Shown here piece after piece: positions 43,050 to 53,885 of a stretch of 64,000 bases of DNA (position 1 is the first letter of the stretch; every line of letters starts with the position of its first letter). Below the pieces are notes generated by a model. That model saw only the letters and a program-made list of their open reading frames with translations, was not told the origin of the DNA and ran no database searches. The translations under genes and the position numbers were made by a program. The stretch covers positions 1,116,001-1,180,000 of the forward strand of contig NW_024881519.1 of assembly GCF_019059575.1 (NCBI RefSeq). Reading direction: 5' to 3'. The stretch comes from Amphibalanus amphitrite (Eukaryota > Arthropoda > Thecostraca > Balanomorpha > Balanidae).

Positions 43050-44144
43050 CTATGACACTTTCACTGCTAATTTTGCTGCTATGCTAGACCATGTAATAAA
43101 CCCGTTTCTTGTGTTGAACGTATTTCTTGACATGATATGAGCCGCTTCGAGACATTTTCGTTTTCGTTTCTTCATATTTCGTTCCAATATTTTGGTATCG
43201 TCCCACTTCGGCAGGTGCTGGCATTCTTCTATGTGTAGTACGATCGCATTGGAAGTCCGGTGAAATTTGACATCGCTCTTATGTTCCTGTAATCGCGTTT
43301 TTAATCCCCTTCCTGTCTCGCCTACGTAAGTCTTATAACACCCCGAACAAGGCACTTCGTAAACAATGCTCTTCTCGGAGCCTTCGTTTTTCTCTTTTCT
43401 TTCTAATATGTTCTTGATTTTCTGTCCTGAGTTCGTAGCAATCCGCACACCCATGCTCTCTAGTTGTTTTGAGATGGCATTCGCTTCTCTTGAATAGGGA
43501 ATCGTTATCCATCTATCAGGCTTGTCTGTACGCTTCTTCGTTTGTCCTCTCTTCTTTTTCTTGACGATTTCTTCTGCTTTTTTCCTCTGCTGTATCAGAA
43601 AACCCTTTGGGTACTTCAATCTTTCAAAGGTCTCGTATATGTGCTGAAGTTCTTCTTGTAAGTAGTCATCATCACAAATCCTAAACGCTCTAAGGAAAAA
43701 GCCAATAACTATACCACTTTTCACCCTGTCTGCATGAGCCGAATAAAAATGCACGTAATCTTCCTTATTGGTAGGCTTTCTGAAAACTTTAAATTTGAAG
43801 TTGCTGTCTGTCCTCAAGATGGAAGTGTCTAAAAATGGCAGCTGGGCGTTCTGTTCCTTCTCCAATGTAAACTGTATCTTTGGGTTGACAGCATTCAAGA
43901 GGTTCAGTTTTTCGTCCAAGTCCATGTCTTGCGGTACCACTACCAAAACATCATCCACGTACCGCATCCATTCTGAATCAGGGCCGATTATATCTAGAAG
44001 TCGTGACCGTTCTAAATCTTCCATATAGAGACACGCGCCAATGGAGCTCAGCGGTGACCCCATGGCTAACCCACTGTGTTGAACGTATTCTGATTTGTTA
44101 AACTTGAAACATCCAAACCGCATGCATAATGTCACCATCTGCAT
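43050..44144 (-). pseudogene. Penelope-like RT (C-terminal) and GIY-YIG endonuclease
   Basis: 364 codons. It starts within the RT palm: SGLAMGSPLSSIGACLYME, WMRYVDDVLVVV (catalytic DD), IQFTLEKEQNAQLPFLDT. A basic linker (KKKKRGQTKKR) leads to the endonuclease with IVYEVPCSGCYKTYVGETGR and RLQEHKSDV. The N-terminal RT fingers are missing, so the protein is 5'-truncated. The closing part is repeated in the inverted copy at 44155-44543. Confidence 0.9.
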
Positions 44145-44154
44145 GTACTGCAGA

Positions 44155-44543
44155 TGGTGAACTCAGGACAGAAAATCAAGAACATATTAGAAAGAAAAGA
44201 GAAAAACGAAGGCTCCGAGAAGAGCATTGTTTACGAAGTGCCTTGTTCGGGGTGTTATAAGACTTACGTAGGCGAGACAGGAAGGGGATTAAAAACGCGA
44301 TTACAGGAACATAAGAGCGATGTCAAATTTCACCGGACTTCCAATGCGATCGTACTACACATAGAAGAATGCCAGCACCTGCCGAAGTGGGACGATACCA
44401 AAATATTGGAACGAAATATGAAGAAACGAAAACGAAAATGTCTCGAAGCGGCTCATATCATGTCAAGAAATACGTTCAATACAAGAAACGGGTTTATTAC
44501 ATGGTCTAGCATAGCAGCAAAATTAGCAGTGAAAGTGTCATAG
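44155..44543 (+). pseudogene. Inverted copy of the Penelope-like GIY-YIG endonuclease
   Basis: Plus-strand frame of about 128 codons beginning NSGQKIKNILERKEKNEG. It is the same protein sequence as the C-terminal end of 43050-44144, with CSGCYKTYVGETGRGLKTR. It lacks an RT and its own natural start; it is the terminal repeat of the element rather than a gene. Confidence 0.9.
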
Positions 44544-45097
44544 GGTGAATGTCATATGTTAGGAAGAAAGAAATGCAACGACTTGCGTCGGTTTTTGTTA
44601 TTTGTGAATTTTCAAATATTCTACATCTCATTGACAGTGATCAAGATACTTTATGTATCGAAAGCTTTGTCTTGTACAATAAACTTGAGTTATTATCGTC
44701 ATTTTACATCTTAAGTTATATAACAAAACATCTCAACACTCTTTTACAATGATGGGTCAATGGAGACTGATGTAGGTAAATGTGATGTCATCATAAAAAG
44801 GCTAAAACAAAGAGGGCAACATAATGACAAGTGACTAGCTTCAAGGTGGGTTTTTATTGATGACAGAAGGGTACTTTTTGGTTCTGTTTACCTTATTATT
44901 AGCACATTTTCCAGAAGCGTAAACTGCATTACACGTAATTGGCTAAAAAGGTCATTAGTGGTGAATGAACCTGACTTGTTTTGTGACAGAATATGCAAAA
45001 CATTTCAATAAATAAATTGTGTGCCCTTCCACACCCCTATTGTGGGCATTTGATGACCATTTCTTGGAAGAATATAGGTGTCCCTTAACACCCCACA

Positions 45098-45289
45098 TTG
45101 GGGTGCTAAAGGACAGTGATGAAAAACAATAAAAAATAATATGCAGGTATAAATCTTAAAAACTTTAATGTGGCAGGCATGTAAAGCCCCAAATTCCACA
45201 TAAAATGCTGACAATTTGATGCTTCTATCTCCAACCCTTCTTGAGTTATATAACAAAAACACCTCAAAACTGTCCCTTAACACCCCGTT
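45098..45289. mobile_element. GGGGTGYTAAGGGACAG MITE
   Basis: Left ggggtgctaaaggacagt, right complement ggggtgttaagggacagt; about 190 bp, AT-rich. A further inverted motif tgtcccttaacacccc stands just outside at 45078-45093. Confidence 0.68.
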
Positions 45290-45679
45290 TTAAGGTATTT
45301 TATAAGTTGCATATTAACCAAAACACTAATAAAACTAAGTTCCCTGTCACTGGAAATTTGCATCACTAGCATCCACCAAAAAAAATGTCAGGCCAAATTG
45401 TGATGCCAACACTAAATCCGCACTGCCGTTGGGGAAACTACGAGGCGCCAAACTAAAAGTTGATCAGCCAATCAACGGCTGGAGTGGGCGGGGAGATGCC
45501 CACATTATCATATGGTAATAAAATCAGAAAACTTCATATTATATACCATTTGTCTTTTCCATACATCCTGACATTCAAATGAAAAATAAGGCATAAAAAC
45601 GTTTTTTAACCACACAAGGCCTACACTCACTCAGTGCACGATTACCTGGTGGTTCTAAATCACTGAGTTGCAATACAAA
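45290..45679. other. No recognised feature
   Basis: AT-rich sequence without motif, between a MITE and an RT fragment. Confidence 0.45.
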
Positions 45680-45870
45680 GTAAATAATTCTCTGTGCGCC
45701 TTCCGGAAGAAAGACGGAGGCCTGCGCCCGATCGCCGTCGGCAGTGTCTACCGCCGCCTACCAGCACGCATCGCCGCCCGCTTTGCAGCTGACCTGCTGG
45801 GTCCGGAACTGAGACATGTTCAACTCGGCGTCGGCACGCCACTCGGCTGTGAGGCCGCAGTACACGCAAC
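45680..45870 (+). pseudogene. LINE reverse-transcriptase fragment
   Basis: Plus-strand reading FRKKDGGLRPIAVGSVYRRL followed by QLGVGTPLGCEAAVHATRN, the RT fingers motif of certain non-LTR elements. About 60 residues only, both sides lost. Confidence 0.65.
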
Positions 45871-45914
45871 AAGAAACTATACAAAAAGTTCACCAGATCA
45901 AACAGAAGCAACAC

Positions 45915-46535
45915 GAGTGCTGTTGTTGTTGTTGTTGTTGGTCCCTCCGTCTCACAGCTGAGACGTAGCCGTCAGGCTCTGTAGGGACCTGTGGGCGGCC
46001 CCCAGGGCCGCCACGATGGCGCCGCTCCGCACCTCTTCCAGGTCGGGGTTGATGGATCCCAGCAGTCGGTGTCGGGTGGCCATCAGGGCCGGGCAGCGCA
46101 GGAGGACATGCTGGGGGGTGTCCGCCTCCTCCCGGCAGACGGGGCAGAGCGCAGCCCTGCAGTGTTGATCGTCACACTGCTCGCACCCCCGGGAGGGCGC
46201 CAGCCCAACTCTGTGGCGACACTGTGTAGAGCTGGTCCAGTGGCCGGCGCGGAGCTGGTGTACGTCCACCGCCGCCGACCGGTCTCCGCCGGCCACGGCC
46301 GGCGGGAGGCGGTCCCCGGTCAGTCGGCGGAACCAGCCGGCCGGCCAGGCTCGGATGGTCCGGGCCCTCGCCACTCTGGCGGCGGCCCGGTGGGCCGTCT
46401 GGACGTCGATGGGGGCTTGGTCCTGGGCGAGATTGCTGGCCTCCTTGGCGGTCGAGTCCGCTCTCTCATTCCCCTCCAGTCCGCAGTGCGAGGGCACCCA
46501 TTGCAGGTGGACCAAACTAGGGTCGCAACTCATTC
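45915..46535 (-). pseudogene. I/Jockey-like LINE 3' end with RNase H and zinc motif
   Basis: Minus-strand reading HLQWVPSHCGLEGNERADS is the closing motif of an RNase H domain as found after the RT in I-group LINEs; a GC-rich tail with CPVCREEADTPQHVLLRC (CCHC) follows. It ends in (CAA)n at 45918-45940 on the LINE strand. The 5' break is at about 46535, next to family A MITE sequence. Confidence 0.78.
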
Positions 46536-46539
46536 GCAA

Positions 46540-47222
46540 CACTCGCAAATAACTTTTGATAGAGGCATGCTGGAGCGATGAAAACGCCTTAGATGTGTTC
46601 AGCTCGACGATACGGATCGACTGATATGCAACATGACCCTTTCCGGTCAGGTCATGACCTTGACCTGAGGTCAAATTTTCAAGTTGACCTTTCAAGGTCA
46701 AGTTATAGTTCATTCGATGCGTCTTGACGAGAGGAACACGATGCCGGTGAAAGTAAGCTCGTACAAGGCTTGGGTCAAACGTTATCGCAGAAAAACTGTT
46801 TCCGAAAAAATCGGCTATTTTTGCAGTTTTTGCCCCCTGCAGGCAAAACCGTTGACGTCAGGTCAAATTTGAAAAAATTACTCAGAAAGGACGTTAAAAG
46901 GGCTATCGAATGCGCTTTTCCGCGGCGCTGTAACTCTATTGGTTACCGAGTTATGCGTTGGCTTCTTGGAAATTTTCGACATTCGACCTGGAAATCGGCG
47001 AAATTTTGCCTTCAATGACCTCTGGTGACCTGACCTTTGACCTGACCAAAAAATTGACCGAAGTGATTTCGTCATTATTTTTGACGCTCTTTCGAACGCC
47101 GCCTTCTGCGTATCGCTACGTGGCCCAGGAGCCGAGTTACAAGGGGGGGGGGGGGTGTTCAAACACACCCCCCCCCCCCCCCAGCAGGGCGTGGAAATCC
47201 AGGACCCCCAGCCGGGCGCGGG
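46540..47222. mobile_element. MITE family A, right half
   Basis: Near-identical to 910-1585, ending GGGCGCGGG then TTAA at 47223-47226, with the G-run/C-run hairpin at 47143-47181. The left half is missing at the LINE junction. Contains TCAAGGTCA near 46692. Confidence 0.82.
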
Positions 47223-47226
47223 TTAA

Positions 47227-47996
47227 GAATTCATCGAGTGTCGTTTCACATGAGGGCCGTCAGCAATCTTGTCCATTGAAAATCTTGTTCAATATAGTTC
47301 ATTTAAAAAGTAAAGGAGAACAAAATTTGAACATTCAGCTCAGGAGTATTTCACGACGGCCATCTAGTACACATTTTGTGCAGATTAGGTGCACATTTGG
47401 TGCAGATTTGTTCAAATTAGATGGGCATTTGCCAGGAAGCCCTTCGTAAAAACGGTTATTTTCCGCTCGTTTCCAGTCTTTTTGTGATTGTTAACGTTCA
47501 AACATGTGAAATGATGATGGTCCCATGCATTATAGTGGGTGTCAAGGTCACGTGAAGGTCAGATCAAGGTCTTTGACCTTTGATGACCTTAGTTCACTTC
47601 TTCTGGGTTCATATATTCTTTACGCTAGTTTTTGGAGCTGATTTCGAATTTAGCACCCATTTGAACATTTAAGAAGTAATTCTGGCGCCTTCGTACCATG
47701 TCACGAGGCTGTCAGTGGTGGTTGACACCTACTATGGACAGCTAGCAAGACGCCTACTGGTTGACCTGACCTGACCCGACCTGACCCAAAAACATCAAGA
47801 CATCATCGGTGATCAAAGCTAACATGAAATTCGTGATCAGCGCACCGAAAAACCTCGTAACAAGCTAACTCTCCAAAGTTTTAACAGGTCCCGATTTTCC
47901 CGACTTCTTAGTCACTGACCTGACCTGGAAAGTCAACCAATAACCTAGCCCCGCCATGTGCGTTTGCAGCTAGCAAAACACCAATAAGGGCGAGAG
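47227..47996. repeat. AGGTCA-rich TTAA-type repeat
   Basis: 47500-47950 aligns with 1-366/11035-11100 and 20170-20640. The right end GGGCGAGAG meets TTAA 47997-48000, shared with the next element. The first 250 bp have no recognised counterpart. Confidence 0.65.
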
Positions 47997-48000
47997 TTAA

Positions 48001-48836
48001 CCCTCGCCCGCATATGCCATTTTCCCATCCTAGAACGCACATGGGGGGGTTGCCACCCCCTCGCGCCATTTCGTTCCTGTTGGAGATAGAGCTTCGCGGT
48101 AAAGACCAAAAAGATTCTTTGGGAAAAAACGAATCCAATGATACCCAGTTTTACCTTTTCAGGTCAGTCATTGACCTTCCAGGTCAGTTCAAACTAAAAA
48201 ATGTTGCTGTTTTGGGTCACCGTTGTATAAGTGCGCTCTTTGTCACACTACCCGACCAGATTTTTGCTGCTGAGGTCATTTCAGGTCAAGTTAGGTCAAG
48301 GTCAATGATATGTGTTTGTATGTCTGTGTGTGTCTGTGTGTGTACCGGTTGTTTATGTGTCCAATGTCCATATTACATGAAATCATGATCTGAGAAGCTT
48401 TCACCAAGAATGCAGTCAAAAAAACTTCACGAAAAGTAAATTCAGCTTGCCTAAAACGCAATTATTTTAGATGACCTAGGTTGACCTTGACCCTGACCTT
48501 GACATCTGTACATCGTCGAAAAACATGTTCCATGATAGGTGGGAGGTAAGACTGGCAAAAAGGCCGAAATCAAGGTGTCAAAAGCTCACAAGGCCCATAG
48601 CCAACGCAAGATGTTGAGAATTGGCCATGTGGGTCATGACATGACCTGAAAAACAAGGTCATATCTCCGAAACCAAAAACCACAAAAACTTGAAATTTTT
48701 AGTGAACATCAAGAAAGGATAGAGGAGCAGCTATACCAAAAATCAGGCTTCTAGCTCTAAAAATGTTGAGTGCAGAGCAGAAAGACTACCTGGGAGAGTG
48801 GCAAGTGGCAACCCCCCCCCATGTGCCCCCTGTGAA
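48001..48836. mobile_element. MITE family B, second copy
   Basis: Starts after TTAA 47997-48000 with CCCTCGCCCGCATATG and follows 4029-3147 in reverse (aacgcaattattttagatga, gcaagatgttgagaattggc). The right end is eroded near 48836 (cccatgtgccccc) without a clear TTAA. Confidence 0.78.
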
Positions 48837-48864
48837 ACGAGACTCGATGATTTCTTAAACTCCC

Positions 48865-49065
48865 TAGTTATTTTGTAACAACCCTAGGTTCGTTGCATAC
48901 TAACTAGGGAGGTTGCAACGACCCTAGTTTCGTTACAACGTCCCGGAACGAGCAGTTATTTTGTAACGTCCTAGGGTCGTTGCAAACAAACTGATCGTTC
49001 AGGGAGGTTACAACCACCCTAGGGTCGTTGCAAACTAACTGAAATCGCATACTCCCTGTAACGTA
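48865..49065. repeat. Array of CCTAGGGTCGTTGCAAAC motifs
   Basis: Six or so degenerate copies of (a)ggtcgttgcaaactaact and its complement, many ending in ccctag. Comparable in style to 11300-11540 but a different core. Confidence 0.6.
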
Positions 49066-50191
49066 TATATTTTTTTTGCATAGAATAACAAAGGTTGTTA
49101 AAGGTTGTGTCTATCGAGCAACGTATATTTTACCGTTTCGAATTGGCATGGATGCTCATTTCATGGGAATAAAATGTCCGAAGCCTGAGATCGTTTCCTA
49201 TTTCGTGCTGAATATATATTCATCAAGATCAAGGTGTAAGCACACACTGCTCGGCACCAGCCGGGCCTGAATCAGTCATGAGCCGGCCGCGCCGTCACCG
49301 CTGTGGCCGGGAGCACGTATCGGCCGGATCGCGCGACACTGTCAGCCCACTGTCACTGACACCTGCCCCTGCGGCGGCACGGGCGATAGGCATCGACCGA
49401 CACTCTAACACACTAGCCATCACACATACTGGCTCGAGTAAATCAACTAGGCAGGCATGCAGGTGGGCTGATAAACGATGAAATTACATAGGCGTAGGAA
49501 CAGGGGGGCCGGGGGGGCCATGCCCCCCACTTTCGGATGTGGGGGGCCAGCAATGTTAACTGCCCCCCCCCCACTTTTTGCTGACTTTGGTGTCTGTCTG
49601 TACCTACCACCCGGTACCCTTAACACCACAACTTGGCGACTGTTCAGCTTGCCCGTTAATGAAGATTCCCTTTTGTTTCTACAGCGTTATTGATCGCAAT
49701 TTCCTTCACTCAATGAATGAAACCATATCAGCGACAAAACTGTAAATCCTGGTGGCAGCATTTTGTTGAATACGAGGCAGGGCAGCGAGCACTGAAAAGG
49801 TATAATACAATACTGGCACGGTGCCAGAGAATGCGTATGCAAACGACCAACGCTTGACTGGATCTGCTTGGGGTCTCGGCTCGGCATAGTTCGTCAAGGG
49901 CGCAGTAGCTTGGGTCCAGGGTGACAATGCCCCCCCCCCCCCTGCCTCGGTTCAAACAGGCTAGGGGCCAGCCATGTCTGTATCTGCCCCTCTCCCTTCC
50001 ACTTTCAGTGCAGTGGCGGTCGCAGAGGGGGGATGAATCAGGGACATGCCGTTCCCCTTCCAAAGGTAAATCAGGGGGCCATCATATCATTCATTTGTCC
50101 CCTCCCCCCGACAGCCAATGGGCCCCCATGGGTGTATGGGGCTCTGGCCCTTATTCGATTGTCACGAGACTCAAGAAACTCACGCCAGCTA
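49066..50191. other. No gene; hAT-type ends
   Basis: 49488-49520 (cataggcgtaggaacagggg) and 50015-50040 (cagtggcggtcgcagagggg) look like hAT-type element ends, but partners and target duplications were not found. Otherwise only short motif-free frames. Confidence 0.45.
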
Positions 50192-50195
50192 TTAA

Positions 50196-50555
50196 CCTGC
50201 GCCCCGCTGGGGGTCCTGGATTTCCACGCCCTGTTTGGGGGGGGGGAGGGGTGTTTGAACACCCCGGGGCCACGTAGCGAGACGTGAAAGGCGGCGTTCG
50301 AAAGAGCGCCAAAAATAATGACGAAATCACTTAGGTCACTTTTTTGGTCAGGTCACTAGAGGTCATTGAAGGCAAAATTTCGCCGATTTTCAGGTCGAAT
50401 GTATTGTCAACAATGTCCAAGAAGCCAACGCATAACTCGGTAACCAATAGAGCTACAGCGCCGTGGAAAAGCGCATTCGATAGCCCTAGCAACGACCTTT
50501 CTGAATAATTCTCTCAGATTTGACCTTACATCAGCAGTTTGGCCTGCAGGGGGGG
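50196..50555. mobile_element. MITE family A, reverse partial copy
   Basis: TTAA 50192-50195 then cctgcgccccgctgggggtc; follows the family in reverse to cctgcaggggg, where the CR1 LINE begins. Confidence 0.8.
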
Positions 50556-51103
50556 TATATATGTATACAAGGTCGTCGGAGTGTCCGACGGGTTTGACAG
50601 CCTTTTGGTCAGTCCGTATTTCATGTTCATTTTGGACGGTTTTTGTCAGATGACATTTGCCGAACGATAGGGCTTGATGCTAAAAGTCATTAGCCAACCC
50701 TACGTAGCATAAATATCGCAATAAGTTAGTTAAAAGGGACACTTTCCATATCTGGGTCACATCGACGAGTTGCGGCGAGTTTGAGACATGGATGACGCAT
50801 GTTTTTGACGCGGATCTATGAAAATGTAAGAATGTGTCCAGAAGCAAGAATATCGACAATCACTTCAATGAAGCATTATTTGCTATGGGCCGCGCGGTGA
50901 AGACGAGCAAGTAAGAAACATTTTATAAATCATCTCCTAAGTTGTGCATGTTTTGCTATAATTCGGTTACGAAATTGAGACAATCAACCTTGACACCGCA
51001 CGTGACTTGTCAAGAGTCCTGTCTTCCCGGGGAGGTTGTGAAAGATTGTGGCGACACTAGCGCCATCTATTGTCGAGATTTTCGTTAGAGCCAGTCTCGG
51101 GAG
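50556..51103 (+). promoter_or_regulatory. CR1 5' UTR, probable internal promoter
   Basis: 548 bp non-coding leader between the insertion boundary and the ORF1 ATG. Full-length LINEs carry their promoter here; I see no decisive core motif. Confidence 0.5.
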
Positions 51104-53464
51104 ATGATTGGAGGAAAAGTACACACGTTCGCTCTGCTCGCTGCCGTGATTGTGTGTGCGGTATGCAGAGTAGAGGACACTGTTCACAGTGTTCAGTACA
51201 CGCCATGGTGCAGCCGCAAAGTGTCAGCGCAGCTTACTGTCCTGATCCCTCGTCCCGCACCTAGCAAGCGATGTCAGAAGTATAACAGCAAGCGTCTTTA
51301 TATCGTCCTCTTGCTGCTACTTCTAGCGGGAGATGTGGAACTGAACCCTGGTCCGAGCGCCCTGACCTTGACATCGTTGAACCCAGGGCCGACAGATATG
51401 AAAATGAAGGATGAAACTTCTCCAAAGCTAGCTGATGAACCAATTTCCAGTATTGAAAATTTTGTTTTAAATCGTACAAAGGCACTCAAGAAGAAAGATG
51501 GAGGCCTGAATCGCTCTGATTACTCTGTAAGCACTCGTGATGGAATGCAAGTGACTATCAAACTGAACTCTGCGCTTTTCGAGCTGTTCAAGAACGAGTA
51601 TGGGAGCTTTTCAGAGAACGAAGAAGTTTTAGTTACAGATAAGAAGACGTCGCAGGACCGCTCTAAATTGATTACAAAGGTATTCATGAAACTGGTTTAC
51701 AAACGCTTGAAAGTAGCTATGACGTGTTACTACACCACTTCAACTATTTTGATACAGTCAAATGAAAAGGGACAGGACGGCACGGGAGCAGCGATGATCT
51801 TTACGGAGCACTATCTAGTCCCCTTCTTGGATCATTTAGTTGCAAGCTTTCCTATGACAAACATTCAATCAGACATGAAGGAGAAGATAAGCCGGGCTTT
51901 GTCAGAGGAAGAATCAAAGGCAATGTTTTGCTCGGTGTGCCTTTTGCCACTGACGTACAGGCGGCTGAGAGGCAAGAAGACAGTGGGAGTACGGTCCTGT
52001 GCGAGCAGTTCATGCCAGAAAATGGCACATACCAGTTGCGTTGGGGAACAGAGCGACATCTGGCTCTGTGTGCACCACCGTGAACTAGCGGGCACTGGAG
52101 CATCCGTATCAGTCTTCGGACGGCAGGAGAATCCATCATCACCGCCCGAAGGTAAAGCATCGGCTATAAACCCACAGTCAGAGCGGCAGACGACTGCACC
52201 ACAATCCGGGGTACCAGGGTCGGCCTCAGGACAGCCAGGAGGGCAGCTGTCGTCAGCATCCTCCGTAACAACAGGGCTGGCCTCAAGGCATCAAGAGAAG
52301 TCAACGACTACACCACCCTCCGTGGCACCAGGTCTGGCCTCCGGACAGCCAAAGGGGCAGGCGACCATCCCATCCTCCGCGGCCCCAGGGCTGGATTCAA
52401 GACAGCTGGAGGAGCCGACAGCTACAGGACAGCCAGAGGGACCGCCGTCACACCGTCTGGGTGACAGGGGAAACCTCTACACTTCTCAGGTCACACACGA
52501 CAGGGGTTGCGTTAGTCAAAACGGTGTGAGTACAAGTATGGAAACAATGGACAGAAATCTGCCATTACCAGGCCCTTCCTTTTTAGGTGTCACATTAATG
52601 GACTTGATGGAAGCGATTAGGTTGATGCAGTTCAGTATCGATCAGGTGCGGGAGGATGTAAGAGACATAAAATTGAGACAAGAGACACTGTCAAAGGAAC
52701 TGTTTAAAAGCGGGCAAAATGTAAAGGGAGTAGATGCGCTGCTGTGTGACTCGTCGCCTGGAATAAGTCACAAAGGAACGAGACCCGTCGAGGCTAAACT
52801 ATCGGGGGATGTAGAAAAGAGTTCGACTGATAATGGTTTAAATTCAACACATGGTCTGCAGGGGAATGGTCAGGCAGCTGTTGGTCGTCACACAGTCTGC
52901 AAAACGGTGTCTAATGTTTTTAGTGAAAATTCCGATGCTCGTAAGCCAGGGGAACGGGAGGTGCTAGTTTATGGAGACTCTCGGATCAGGTTCATGGATA
53001 GAGCGTTCTGTGAACGAAACCGGGACAAGCGATTGCGAGTGTGCTTGCCAGGGGCGAAACTTAGGGATTTATCTGATAGGTTTGATGACGTAATTCGAGG
53101 AAGTAGCCCTAACAGTGTTGTCATATTGCACGGTGGTGTCAATGATATTGGAAACACGCACTCGGAGGAACTCATTGATACCTACAGGACGGTGATCACA
53201 AAATTGGTTAAGTCTGGGAGGAAAGGCCTAGTTACTAGCATTCTGCCCAAAATTGGTGCTGGTACAGAATGGTCATCGAGGGCCATTGCGATTAACGAAA
53301 GGGTAAGCAAACTCTGTAAGAAAAACAATATAGAGTTCTTAGACTACTGGGATAACTTCTGGGATAGGAGGGACCTCTATTCGATGGATGGCTATCACTT
53401 AAGTAGGAATGGGGTGTTACTCCTGAGTGAACTTTATGAGAAAGAACTACAGCAGGGAAACTAG
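51104..53464 (+). CDS. CR1 ORF1 protein: 2A-like, PHD-like finger, GDSL esterase
   Basis: 786 codons, intact. The N-terminus MIGGKVHTFALLAAVIVCAV looks like a signal peptide. LLLLLLAGDVELNPGP at residues 69-84 is a 2A-like ribosome-skipping motif (DxExNPGP at 51332-51355). A PHD-like finger lies at about 276-326 (FCSVC ... CASSSC ... HTSC ... WLCVHH), then imperfect ASGQP/GLAS repeats (about 350-450), a coiled-coil-like stretch (about 500-540) and an SGNH/GDSL hydrolase with GDS at 624-626, GGVND at 677-681 and D762/H765. PHD plus esterase is a known ORF1 layout in CR1 elements; 2A motifs are known in some LINEs. The stop overlaps the ORF2 frame by one base. Confidence 0.9.
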   Translation: MIGGKVHTFALLAAVIVCAVCRVEDTVHSVQYTPWCSRKVSAQLTVLIPRPAPSKRCQKYNSKRLYIVLLLLLLAGDVELNPGPSALTLTSLNPGPTDMKMKDETSPKLADEPISSIENFVLNRTKALKKKDGGLNRSDYSVSTRDGMQVTIKLNSALFELFKNEYGSFSENEEVLVTDKKTSQDRSKLITKVFMKLVYKRLKVAMTCYYTTSTILIQSNEKGQDGTGAAMIFTEHYLVPFLDHLVASFPMTNIQSDMKEKISRALSEEESKAMFCSVCLLPLTYRRLRGKKTVGVRSCASSSCQKMAHTSCVGEQSDIWLCVHHRELAGTGASVSVFGRQENPSSPPEGKASAINPQSERQTTAPQSGVPGSASGQPGGQLSSASSVTTGLASRHQEKSTTTPPSVAPGLASGQPKGQATIPSSAAPGLDSRQLEEPTATGQPEGPPSHRLGDRGNLYTSQVTHDRGCVSQNGVSTSMETMDRNLPLPGPSFLGVTLMDLMEAIRLMQFSIDQVREDVRDIKLRQETLSKELFKSGQNVKGVDALLCDSSPGISHKGTRPVEAKLSGDVEKSSTDNGLNSTHGLQGNGQAAVGRHTVCKTVSNVFSENSDARKPGEREVLVYGDSRIRFMDRAFCERNRDKRLRVCLPGAKLRDLSDRFDDVIRGSSPNSVVILHGGVNDIGNTHSEELIDTYRTVITKLVKSGRKGLVTSILPKIGAGTEWSSRAIAINERVSKLCKKNNIEFLDYWDNFWDRRDLYSMDGYHLSRNGVLLLSELYEKELQQGN

Positions 53465-53885
53465 TGACATTTACAGGTCAGGAAGTCTCAAATAGAAATA
53501 TCTCTAGGGACGTCCTCAAGTGTTTCTATACCAATGCTAGGAGTATAAGAAATAAATTCGGAGAGCTACAACTTTACATACTAACCGAGGATCTTGATGT
53601 GGTTGTTATAACGGAGGCATGGATCAATGAAAAGTTGTTAGGGGACCGTACACAAGATTATGATATTACTGGTTATGACATGTTTGTCTACCAAAGGAAA
53701 ATCAAAGTAGGTGGAGGTATTTTGGTCTAAGTAAAGAAAAATCTAAGACCTTTTGAAAGGAGCGATATTGGCACGTCCAACGACGTCGAATCTCTTTGGA
53801 TCGATATCTTTCCTAACTTAGGCAAAAACGATAAAATAAGAATAGGTGCTTTCTACAGACCTCCCAATCAAACACAACAAACTAA
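53464..53885 (+). pseudogene. CR1 ORF2 endonuclease, first part
   Basis: The frame opens directly at the ORF1 stop, with no ATG nearby (LKCFYTNARSIRNKFGEL, VVVITEAWINEK with catalytic E, GGGILV). A TAA stop follows at 53728-53730 and the frame then continues (SLWIDIFP, IRIGAFYRPPN) to the Penelope-like insertion site at 53885. The domain nicks target DNA; it is disabled by the stop and the insertion. Confidence 0.86.

Larger units (their letters stand above)
42869..44705 (-). mobile_element. Penelope-like element, truncated, with inverted terminal copy
   Basis: A 15 bp duplication acatcttaagttata at 42854-42868 and 44706-44720 flanks two head-to-head copies of the 3' half: minus strand (42869-44144) and plus strand (44155-44705). 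The shared 550 bp appear identical. Head-to-head partial copies joined by such target duplications are characteristic of Penelope-like elements. Confidence 0.88.
42718..44750. mobile_element. GGGGTGYTAAGGGACAG MITE, split by the Penelope-like element
   Basis: ggggtgctaagggacag at 42720 and the following 140 bp match 45098-45240 (tccacataaaatgctg, cttgagttata). The match breaks at 42868 and resumes at 44721. The right end is diverged. Confidence 0.6.
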
